DNA of 6,889 nt, taken from positions 1-6,889 of the forward strand of contig DEKQ01000165.1 of NCBI GenBank assembly GCA_002353975.1, read 5' to 3'. Below, piece by piece: positions 1-5,441 of this stretch. Positions within the stretch are counted from its first letter, which is position 1. The number at the start of each line of letters is the position of its first letter. The notes beneath the pieces were generated by a model, which did not search any database, was not told where the DNA came from, and saw only the letters and a program-made list of their open reading frames with translations. The translations under genes were made by a program, and so were the position numbers. Source of the stretch: Prevotellaceae bacterium UBA2718. Its GTDB lineage: Bacteria; Bacteroidota; Bacteroidia; Bacteroidales; Bacteroidaceae.

Positions 1-1047
1 CTGGGAGAAGGATCGCTGGTCTTTGGTGGACAGTTTGAGCACTTCCACCTTTCAAACGGCAATATCACCCTTGGCGGTAACTTCATAGCTGCAAGCACAC
101 TGTCCTCAAATGCCATTTTCAAAGACGGAAGCGAGACATCCCTGTCCGCCTATGCCCAGATGAAGCATTACTTCATGCCGCGTACAAAGAACTTCATATT
201 CAACGCCGGACTGCGCTTAGACCACAAGCGCCGGTTTAACGGCAAGTCCATCAATCGCCTCTCGCCGCGTTTCTCTCTCATCTACAAGCTTACCGACAAG
301 TTCTCCCTACGCGGCAATTACAACTACAGTTTCGTTGATGCAGCATACATTTACCGTGCCAGCATACTGACAATCTTTGGCGGCGGCAGCGAGATGAAGC
401 CCGAGACGATGAACTCATTCAACATCGGAGCATCCTATCACGACCCACGCAAACACTTCAATGCGGAAATCGGTGCCTTCTACAACATTCTGAAAGACAT
501 CGTAGTGCTCAATCCCAGCATGAGATACAATCCCGATGGCTCGAACTTTATCTTCATCAATGCAGGCAAAGTGCGCATCCTGGGTGCTGATGCCTCGGCG
601 CAATACACCAACGACAACCTGTTCCTGAACTTCAATGCCACGTGGCAGCGCGTCATGACATCCGACAACTACATCACCTACAAGTCGCAGACTTACTCCA
701 CTCCCGAGTTTCATGCCAACCTGACGGCATCGGGATGCTTCTGGCGCAACCGCAAGCACAACCATCAGCTGTGGGCACGAGGCACCGTGCAATTCCAGAC
801 TGCCACTAACTACCAGTCAGTTGACCTGCTAAAGACATATTCAGAATCAGAATTCGTATCAGAGTTCTATCGCGTCAATCCGCAGTGCAACATCGCCCTG
901 GGACTCAGCTATGTCAACTCCTTCATCGACATTGGTCTGACACTGAAGAATATCCTCAACAATCGTTACAACATCGGTTCTATGCTCATTGACGGTATTC
1001 CCCGTGCTGGACGCCAGCTAATAGCCAATGTGACGTTCAAGTTCTGA
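1..1047 (+). CDS. TonB-dependent outer-membrane receptor, C-terminal barrel (5' partial)
   Basis: The frame is open from the first base, so the gene begins upstream; 348 codons are visible. The residues alternate polar and aromatic/hydrophobic in short strands separated by turns, as in a transmembrane beta-barrel. Recognisable receptor segments are LSPRFSLIYKLTDKFSLRG (about residues 77-95), where the barrel is modelled on a reference receptor, and MKPETMNSFNIGASY (about 132-146), the common 'L+PE..nsfEiG' strand. The protein ends NVTFKF, with the terminal phenylalanine typical of BAM-assembled barrels. Proteins of this family take up siderophores, haem, cobalamin or glycans across the outer membrane using TonB/ExbBD energy. 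The plug domain and TonB box lie outside the window, so the substrate cannot be told. It looks more like a CirA/FepA-type receptor than a SusC protein, as no SusD follows it. Family call is strong; subfamily is open. Confidence 0.9.
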   Translation: MGEGSLVFGGQFEHFHLSNGNITLGGNFIAASTLSSNAIFKDGSETSLSAYAQMKHYFMPRTKNFIFNAGLRLDHKRRFNGKSINRLSPRFSLIYKLTDKFSLRGNYNYSFVDAAYIYRASILTIFGGGSEMKPETMNSFNIGASYHDPRKHFNAEIGAFYNILKDIVVLNPSMRYNPDGSNFIFINAGKVRILGADASAQYTNDNLFLNFNATWQRVMTSDNYITYKSQTYSTPEFHANLTASGCFWRNRKHNHQLWARGTVQFQTATNYQSVDLLKTYSESEFVSEFYRVNPQCNIALGLSYVNSFIDIGLTLKNILNNRYNIGSMLIDGIPRAGRQLIANVTFKF

Positions 1048-1098
1048 CCGGCATCTGTTCCGTTTCCGTTTTTCATTCAATTTATAATCCGATAATCC

Positions 1099-2217
1099 AT
1101 GACATCATATACCACCGAAGCAGTAGAACTGCTGCAACGCCTCATCGCCACCCCCAGCGTCAGCCGCGAGGAAAACAAAGCTGCCGACATTATGGAGCAG
1201 ACGCTCCGCAACTATGGCTATCAGCCTGAGCGGCATGGCAACAACGTATGGGTGAAGTCCCCCGACTGGAGCGATGGGCGCCCCACCGTGCTGCTCAACG
1301 CCCATATTGACACCGTGAAACCCGTCGCTACATGGACCCGCGACCCCTTCACACCCTCTATCGAGAGCATATATACCACCGACACTCAGGGTCAGCCCCA
1401 CACCGAGCAGCGGCTCTACGGACTTGGCAGCAACGACTGCGGCGGCGGTTTGGTAAGCCTGTTGCAGGTGTTCCGCGCTCTTTCCGGGCATCCCGAAGAC
1501 CATGCCGCCTACAATCTCATCTACCTTGCCAGCTGCGAGGAGGAGGTGAGCGGTGCCGGCGGCATACGCTCAGTGCTGCCAATGCTGCCCCCCGTCAGCT
1601 TCGCCATAGTGGGCGAACCCACAGGGATGCAGCCAGCCATAGCCGAGCGCGGGCTGATGGTAATCGATGCCACGGCCCACGGCAAGAGCGGACACGCCGC
1701 ACGGGGCGAGGGCATCAACGCCATCAACGAGGCATTGGACGACCTGCTCTTCCTGCGCGACTACAGATTTGAGAAGGTATCGCCACTGCTCGGCCCCACA
1801 AAGATGCAGTGTACCGTCATCAACTGCGGCACACAGCACAACGTGGTGCCCGATGAATGCAAGTTCATCATCGACGTGAGGACCAACGAATACTACACCA
1901 ACGAGGAGGTTTTCGACTTCCTACAGAGCAAGATGAAGAGCGAACTGAAGGCACGTTCCTTCCATCTGCATTCGTCTTCCATCCCTCAGGAGCATCCCTT
2001 GGTGCGCCGATGCATAGAGATGGGCATGAAACCCTTTGGCTCCCCCACCCTCTCAGACCAGGCACTCATGCGCTTCCCATCGCTGAAGCTCGGCCCCGGA
2101 CAATCTGCACGATCCCACTCAGCAGACGAATACATCTGCCTACACGAGATAGACAACTCCATAGAGACCTATCTCACACTGCTCACAGGACTTGACGAAT
2201 TGAGAATTGAGAGTTGA
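1099..2217 (+). CDS. argE: M20-family metallo-deacylase, ArgE-like (acyl-ornithine/citrulline deacylase)
   Basis: A complete 372-residue protein with the full M20 di-zinc site: H69 and D71 (NAHIDT), bridging D113 (GLGSNDCGGG), E148-E149 as catalytic base and ligand (SCEEEVSG), E173 (VGEPTG), and the final ligand H340 (ARSHSADEY). The lid/dimerisation domain lies at about 180-290 and carries the conserved H199 (GKSGHAARGEGINAI) and the DVRTNEYYT strand with R261. The GEPT and SHxxDEY motifs favour the ArgE/DapE branch, which hydrolyses N-acyl amino acids in the cytoplasm. In Bacteroidetes arginine synthesis the physiological substrate may be N-succinyl or N-acetyl citrulline/ornithine; this is family knowledge and is not shown here. 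No other arg gene is in the window. The ATG has no Shine-Dalgarno, as is usual in this phylum, and follows the receptor by 51 bp. The last codons (ELRIES) and the stop lie inside a repeat. Confidence 0.85.
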   Translation: MTSYTTEAVELLQRLIATPSVSREENKAADIMEQTLRNYGYQPERHGNNVWVKSPDWSDGRPTVLLNAHIDTVKPVATWTRDPFTPSIESIYTTDTQGQPHTEQRLYGLGSNDCGGGLVSLLQVFRALSGHPEDHAAYNLIYLASCEEEVSGAGGIRSVLPMLPPVSFAIVGEPTGMQPAIAERGLMVIDATAHGKSGHAARGEGINAINEALDDLLFLRDYRFEKVSPLLGPTKMQCTVINCGTQHNVVPDECKFIIDVRTNEYYTNEEVFDFLQSKMKSELKARSFHLHSSSIPQEHPLVRRCIEMGMKPFGSPTLSDQALMRFPSLKLGPGQSARSHSADEYICLHEIDNSIETYLTLLTGLDELRIES

Positions 2218-2381
2218 GAGTTGAGAATTATGATTACCAGAGAGTCTCATTAATAGGAGTATTCAAAGGGATAATATCGCGCCAGATAATATTCAATTCT
2301 CAGTTTGCTCAGCAATCATAATTCTCAATTCTCAATTTGCTCAGCAATCATAATTCTTAACTCTCAACTCTCAATTCTCAA
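2200..2381. repeat. 36-bp inverted repeat built of AAYTCTC heptads
   Basis: The left arm (2200-2235) and right arm (2346-2381) are reverse complements over 36 bases with one mismatch, separated by 110 bp. The arms consist of a heptanucleotide: GAGARTT in four units at 2202-2229 on the left, and AAYTCTC in four units at 2359-2386 on the right, each joined to the same AATCATAATTCT end. More heptads occur at 2320-2333. The left arm overlaps the last codons and stop of the deacylase gene; the right arm ends about 20 bp before the transporter ATG. As RNA it could fold into a long AU-rich stem. There is no U-run after it to make it a standard terminator, and no transposase is present. Confidence 0.85.
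2295..2358. repeat. 32-bp direct tandem duplication in the intergenic gap
   Basis: Two adjacent copies, 2295-2326 and 2327-2358, differ at two positions (2303/2335 and 2326/2358). Each contains the core TTTGCTCAGCAATCATAATT. The second copy merges into the right arm of the surrounding inverted repeat, so the array seems to have grown by local duplication. Only two copies and no separating spacer exist, so this is not a CRISPR array. Confidence 0.8.
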
Positions 2382-2400
2382 CTCTCAATCATACGCTTCC

Positions 2401-3768
2401 ATGACCAATAACAAAACAACTTTCTTCGCTACCCAGATTGGTAGCATTCTCGCCACCGCCGGCAGTGCCGTCGGTCTTGGCAACATCTGGCGCTTCCCCA
2501 CCGTCACCGGACAGAACGGGGGAGCGGCCTTCATCCTCATCTACCTTTTCTTCAACATCTTCCTCGGCGTCGCCTGTATGCTGACAGAGTTCATCGTGGG
2601 CCGCAACGGAGCCTCCAACCCCCTGCGGGCCTACATCAAGGCGGGCCGCCACAAGTCATGGGGCATCATAGGGATACTGTCTCTCCTCTGCGGATCGCTC
2701 ATCCTCAGCTTCTACAGCGTCGTGGCCGGATGGTGCGTCTATTACCTGTACCTCGCCATATCGGGCGGCGTTCTTGGCTCCTTCGACCACATACAGACAA
2801 CCTTTACCACCCTCGTCAGCACAGAAGGCATTTACACTTGCTGTGCCATCTCCGTCCTCTTCGTCGTCCTCACCCATCTCATCATCGTGCAGGGCGTGCA
2901 GAAAGGCATTGAGCGGGCATCAACCTGCATGGTTCCATTGCTCATCCTGCTGCTCATAGTCCTCGGCATAGCATCCTGCTCGCTGCCCGGAGCATGGAAG
3001 GGACTGGAGTTTCTCTTCAGGCCCGACTTCTCCAAAGTCACCGCCCACACCTTCTATGATGCCATGTCTATGGCCTTCTTCTCACTCTCATTAGGCACGG
3101 CATGCCTCGTCACCTACGCCTCCTACTTCCGCAAGGATGCCAACATCGGCAGGTATGCGCTGCAGATATCCATCATAGACGTCCTCGTAGCCATCCTTGC
3201 AGGCATCACCATCTTTCCCGCGGCATTCTCCGTGGGCGTGGAGCCCGATGCCGGACCAAGCCTAATCTTCCTCACCATCCCCAATGTCTTCACCAGTGCC
3301 TTCTCGCCAACGGCAGGCTATTACCTCTCCATACTCTTCTATTTCCTGCTCGTCCTCGCTGCCCTGACGTCCACCATCTCCATGCACGAGATAGGCACAT
3401 CGCTCCTCAGCCAGGAGCTGAAGACATCGCGCACCATGGCAGGCAACATCATCACCGTCTTCTGCAGCATCATGGGCATCCTGTGCGCACTGTCATTCAG
3501 CCATCCTGACATCGGACTATTTGGGAGCACACTGTTTGACAACTTCGACAGCTTCACGAGCAAAGTGCTCATGCCCGTAGGAGCCTTCGCCACATGCGTG
3601 CTCGTAGGGTGGATCATGCCGCGCCTCACCATAGTGCGCCAACTCACCTCCAACGCCCGCTACCCATGGCCGCGCTTCATGCAGGAACTATTCATATTCC
3701 TCGTAAAGTTCGTATGCCCCACACTCATCGGCATCATCTTCGTGGTTAACATATTCTTTACAAACTGA
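2401..3768 (+). CDS. Sodium-dependent transporter of the NSS/SNF (LeuT-fold) family
   Basis: A 455-residue inner-membrane protein with about 11-12 hydrophobic segments, likely importing an amino acid or related solute with Na+. TM1 carries the family signature GSAVGLGNIWRFP (21-33), with the unwound-helix residues A23, V24 and N28 at sodium-site positions. The GQNGGAAFILIY motif follows at 37-48. TM6 has FFSLSLG (226-232), with S228 where LeuT has a sodium-ligand threonine. After TM6 comes VTYASYFRKD (237-246). TM8 has AALTSTIS (320-327), whose A320, T323 and S324 match the Na2-site pattern. These matches to LeuT are made from memory by motif. Substrate cannot be predicted. The ATG at 2401 is chosen because the family begins a few residues before TM1; an in-frame TTG at 2305 would add 32 residues translated from repeat DNA. 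The phosphopantetheinyl transferase begins 26 bp downstream, so the two may share a transcript. Confidence 0.93.
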   Translation: MTNNKTTFFATQIGSILATAGSAVGLGNIWRFPTVTGQNGGAAFILIYLFFNIFLGVACMLTEFIVGRNGASNPLRAYIKAGRHKSWGIIGILSLLCGSLILSFYSVVAGWCVYYLYLAISGGVLGSFDHIQTTFTTLVSTEGIYTCCAISVLFVVLTHLIIVQGVQKGIERASTCMVPLLILLLIVLGIASCSLPGAWKGLEFLFRPDFSKVTAHTFYDAMSMAFFSLSLGTACLVTYASYFRKDANIGRYALQISIIDVLVAILAGITIFPAAFSVGVEPDAGPSLIFLTIPNVFTSAFSPTAGYYLSILFYFLLVLAALTSTISMHEIGTSLLSQELKTSRTMAGNIITVFCSIMGILCALSFSHPDIGLFGSTLFDNFDSFTSKVLMPVGAFATCVLVGWIMPRLTIVRQLTSNARYPWPRFMQELFIFLVKFVCPTLIGIIFVVNIFFTN

Positions 3769-3794
3769 CACGCCTTCCATCAAATCAGCATTTT

Positions 3795-4433
3795 ATGATT
3801 CCAAATACGTATTCACACCCTTTACGTCCCTCCCTCCTTGGGGGGAGCTGGAGGGGGGCTATCCTTGACGACATAGCCCTCTCCCGTGAAGAGCTGGAGC
3901 GCCATCTGCTCTCGCTCCCCTATTGGCGTGCTAAGCTGGCACGCGCCTTCAAGCATGAGCAGGGCAAGAAGGAGTGTACCATAGCCTACGAACTGCTCTG
4001 CCAGATGCTGCGCGAGGAGTACGGCATAGAGCAGCCCCCAGCCTTCGGGTATGGCGAGCATGGCAAGCCATACCTCCTGGCTCATCCCGACATACACTTC
4101 AACCTCAGCCACACACGCCACGCCATAGCCTGCATCGTTGACACGAAGCCGTGCGGCATAGATGTTGAGAGCATAGGGCGCTACAAGGAAAGCCTGGCAC
4201 GCTACTGCATGTGCGACGAAGAGATGGAGCAGATACTCAGTGCCAGCGACCGCGACATCATGTTCACCTCACTATGGACACAGAAGGAAGCCCTTCTCAA
4301 ACTCACCGGCGAAGGCATCACAGACGACCTGAAGACCGTCCTGCGCTCATCGCGAATGGACGGCGTAAGCCTGCAGACCATCGTCAACACCGAAAAGGGC
4401 TATTGCGTCAGCATCGCCACAACAAAGCAATAA
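3795..4433 (+). CDS. Sfp-type 4'-phosphopantetheinyl transferase
   Basis: The 212-residue protein has the motifs of the Sfp/AcpT superfamily in order: GKPY (90-93), FNLSHT with H106 (102-107), GIDVE with the Mg-binding D123 and E125 (121-125), and WTQKEALLKLTGEG with W161, K164, E165 and K169 (161-174). Such enzymes move the phosphopantetheine arm of coenzyme A onto a conserved serine of acyl, peptidyl or aryl carrier proteins in the cytoplasm. The length fits the Sfp type rather than the roughly 120-residue AcpS type. No carrier protein, fatty-acid or NRPS/PKS gene is nearby, so it is probably the general enzyme of the cell, which is an inference. The similarity I recognise starts at about ILDDIALS (23-30); the preceding 22 residues are partly encoded by a C/G-rich repeat. 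I saw no better in-frame start, so the ATG 26 bp after the transporter is kept. Confidence 0.92.
   Translation: MIPNTYSHPLRPSLLGGSWRGAILDDIALSREELERHLLSLPYWRAKLARAFKHEQGKKECTIAYELLCQMLREEYGIEQPPAFGYGEHGKPYLLAHPDIHFNLSHTRHAIACIVDTKPCGIDVESIGRYKESLARYCMCDEEMEQILSASDRDIMFTSLWTQKEALLKLTGEGITDDLKTVLRSSRMDGVSLQTIVNTEKGYCVSIATTKQ
3828..3858. repeat. C/G-rich hairpin repeat inside the transferase 5' end
   Basis: A run of CCCTCC-type pyrimidines followed by GGAG/GGAGGG purines starts 33 bases after the ATG and encodes roughly PSLLGGSWRG (residues 12-21). CCCTCC (3828-3833) can pair with GGAGGG (3850-3855), and CTCC (3834-3837) with GGAG (3844-3847), giving a stem with a two-base bulge. Its strand-biased purine/pyrimidine composition differs from the rest of the gene. 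It resembles short intergenic repeats that I recall from Prevotella-like genomes; that resemblance is from memory. Confidence 0.55.
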
Positions 4434-4478
4434 CCCAAGACATCACAAGCGAGCATCAACTCAGGAACATCACAATGA

Positions 4479-4540
4479 GGGGATGATGCTGCAGCGTATT
4501 GTGCTACAGGGGGATGATGCAACAGCATATTGTGCAACGG
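4479..4540. repeat. Degenerate 31-bp tandem repeat, two copies
   Basis: Two copies with a 31-base period, starting at 4479 and 4510. Both begin GGGGATGATGC and share a CAGCRTATTGTGC core; the second has AACAG where the first has TGCAG. Only two copies are present, and the second runs directly into the left arm of the neighbouring inverted repeat at 4539. Confidence 0.65.
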
Positions 4541-4678
4541 GGGACGTGGGTGTCCTCGCCCGCGATGCCGCATAAGCGGCAAGCAAGGGAGATGAGGGAC
4601 GAAGGATAAGAGGCACCCCTATGATAGGGCAGAGAGGCCGAACATTATTTGTCGCGGACGAGGACGCCCACGTCCCCG
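4539..4678. repeat. 27-bp inverted repeat bounding a 140-bp element
   Basis: The left arm (4539-4565) and right arm (4652-4678) are reverse complements at 24 of 27 positions; one mismatch would be a G-U pair in plus-strand RNA. The arms centre on GACGTGGGTGTCCTCG and ACGAGGACGCCCACGTC. The 86-bp interior carries a GCCGC/GCGGC hairpin. No ORF or transposase is inside. I recall similar 'ACGTGGGCGTCCTCGTCC' repeats in Prevotella genomes, which would make this a dispersed repeat, but I cannot check that here. Confidence 0.75.
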
Positions 4679-4749
4679 GCCTCAGTGCTCGTATTATGGA
4701 GCAACTGCCAAAATGGCACACCCAGACGCGCTGACTATCAGTGCATTGC

Positions 4750-4789
4750 AAAGAGGATGTGCCTATAGGCACATCCTCTTTCTTTTTAT
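4750..4789 (+). terminator. Strong rho-independent terminator
   Basis: A perfect 32-base palindrome (4750-4781) forms a 14-bp stem, AAAGAGGATGTGCC with GGCACATCCTCTTT, around a TATA loop. It is followed at once by CTTTTTAT on the plus strand, the classic stem plus U-run. The minus-strand side lacks a comparable U-run, so it points rightward. It would end transcription from the transferase operon 316 bp after its stop codon, or end a separate RNA from the repeat region. It also separates the plus-strand genes from the minus-strand pseudogene. Confidence 0.9.
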
Positions 4790-4801
4790 ATGGGATTATG
4801 A

Positions 4802-4924
4802 TTAATTCTCTATCAACTCCAGCCCCTGTCCCCGATAGAACGGAAACTTATCATCATCGCTGATGAGGGGTATGCCGTTGCATAGGGCGTGCGAGATGAT
4901 GAGGTGGTCACTCGGGTCATAGTG
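4802..4924 (-). pseudogene. C-terminal remnant of a VapC-like PIN-domain toxin
   Basis: On the minus strand, 40 codons and a TAA read DPSDHLIISHALCNGIPLIS and continue with DDDKFPFYRGQGLELIEN. This matches the end of Bacteroidetes PIN-domain toxins, whose last part typically reads 'H.DPfDHliIsqAi...pLISsD.kF.fY...gl..i.n'. The two aspartates of DPSD and the LISDD segment belong to the conserved acidic region of this RNase fold. The N-terminal two thirds, including the first catalytic aspartate (the usual LLDT start), are absent. A TGA immediately precedes the remnant in the same frame, so it has no start of its own. It cannot be an active nuclease. A large internal deletion joining an upstream small gene to the toxin tail is the simplest explanation. 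Confidence 0.75.
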
Positions 4925-5089
4925 TCAATGAGATACCGCTGCATACCGTGGCTTGGAGTCAAGATTTGTCACCATTCTTACAGCGTCGTCGAGGGCTATC
5001 TTGTCCTCCTCGGTCAGCGGGCCCCAGCCTCTCAGCTTAGCGTAGTAGTCAACCTGCTCTCTCCTGTTTTTAAATTTTCTTTCTTCCAT
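4925..5089 (-). CDS. Small antitoxin-like protein (hypothetical)
   Basis: A 54-residue charged protein, starting MEERKFKNRREQVDYYAKLR and including the helical stretch LTEEDKIALDDAVRMV. I do not recognise a named family. The ATG at 5089 is preferred over an upstream in-frame start at 5152, because a Bacteroidetes -7 box lies at 5127-5120 and the upstream start would fall before the transcript begins. The reading frame runs straight into the toxin remnant across one TGA, and small charged proteins directly before PIN toxins are usually antitoxins; that role is inferred from position only. The last dozen residues may come from toxin sequence joined by deletion. It may be expressed as an orphan or be decaying. 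Confidence 0.5.
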   Translation of the reverse strand: MEERKFKNRREQVDYYAKLRGWGPLTEEDKIALDDAVRMVTNLDSKPRYAAVSH

Positions 5090-5119
5090 AATTCTATCCT
5101 TATCTAAAGTTTCACGCTG

Positions 5120-5149
5120 CAAAGTTACATTTTTTTCCCGATATACAAT
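5120..5149 (-). promoter_or_regulatory. Bacteroidetes-type promoter of the small antitoxin-like gene
   Basis: On the minus strand TAACTTTG (5127-5120) is an exact TAnnTTTG -7 box. An ATTG at 5149-5146, 18 bases upstream, is a fair -33 element. The ATG at 5089 follows about 30 bases after the -7 box, which gives a short leader. Confidence 0.6.
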
Positions 5150-5158
5150 CACTTTTCA

Positions 5159-5194
5159 ACACAAATTCTCACAATTCCCAGCAATAATTTGTGT
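5159..5194. repeat. 9-bp inverted repeat ACACAAATT/AATTTGTGT
   Basis: ACACAAATT (5159-5167) and AATTTGTGT (5186-5194) are exact reverse complements 18 bp apart, between the two divergent promoters. The same AATTTGTGT recurs at 5344-5352, where it holds the -33 box of the pnp promoter. It could be an operator or chance AT-rich similarity. Confidence 0.35.
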
Positions 5195-5345
5195 CTGATC
5201 CGAGGTTATCCGCGTCCCATCTCAACTGAAAAGATAAAGCGTCAGCAGTAACATGGAAATGCTATCCGGCAGCGATAGGGCAAAAACATTCTGCCTGACA
5301 GTTTGGCACGGAAAGGCAAATGAAATGTTAAAAAGTGCTCAAAAA

Positions 5346-5377
5346 TTTGTGTAATCTATTTATTATCACTACCTTTG
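5346..5377 (+). promoter_or_regulatory. Canonical Bacteroidetes sigma-70 promoter for pnp
   Basis: TTTG at 5346-5349, a 20-base spacer, and TACCTTTG at 5370-5377 match the TTTG/TAnnTTTG consensus. Transcription should begin a few bases after 5377, giving an AT-rich leader of roughly 60 bases before the pnp ATG at 5442. The leader has a weak GGCA/TGCC stem (about 5391-5401) and no Shine-Dalgarno, which is normal for the phylum. Confidence 0.8.
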
Positions 5378-5441
5378 TGCGCTTTTATGTGGCAAAGTGC
5401 CGCATTATTGATGTAATTAGTTAAAACAATAAAGATCTTAA

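Larger units (their letters stand above)
4434..4749. other. Gene-free, repeat-rich intergenic region
   Basis: I see no credible protein gene here on either strand; the open frames cross the repeats and resemble no family I know. The stretch holds the 31-bp tandem repeat and the 27-bp inverted repeat listed separately. It also holds small hairpins: GCCGC/GCGGC at 4567-4580 with an ATAA loop, CCCTA/TAGGG at 4617-4629, and TGCCA/TGGCA at 4706-4718. The order of tandem repeat, inverted repeat, small hairpin and then the terminator at 4750 would fit either a mobile repeat cassette or a structured RNA; the sequence alone does not decide. Confidence 0.5.

Noticed and set aside
1332..1772. Long arginine/histidine-rich ORFs overlapping the deacylase, and similar ones over the transporter and pnp
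   Set aside because: They are out-of-frame shadows of GC-rich coding sequence; the true frames carry complete family motifs.
2200..2381. The inverted repeat as an insertion sequence or a standard terminator
   Set aside because: There is no transposase or clear target-site duplication, the stem is AU-rich, and no U-run follows it.
2295..2386. Possible CRISPR array, because of repeats about 32 bp long
   Set aside because: The copies are directly adjacent with no unique spacers, only two full copies exist, and the rest is heptanucleotide simple repeat.
4470..4772. A 100-codon minus-strand ORF across the repeat region
   Set aside because: It consists of repeat DNA read through, starts inside the terminator stem, and shows no domain or family resemblance.
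4889..5107. A 72-codon plus-strand ORF
   Set aside because: It overlaps the toxin remnant and antitoxin-like gene in antisense and has no recognisable motif or promoter.
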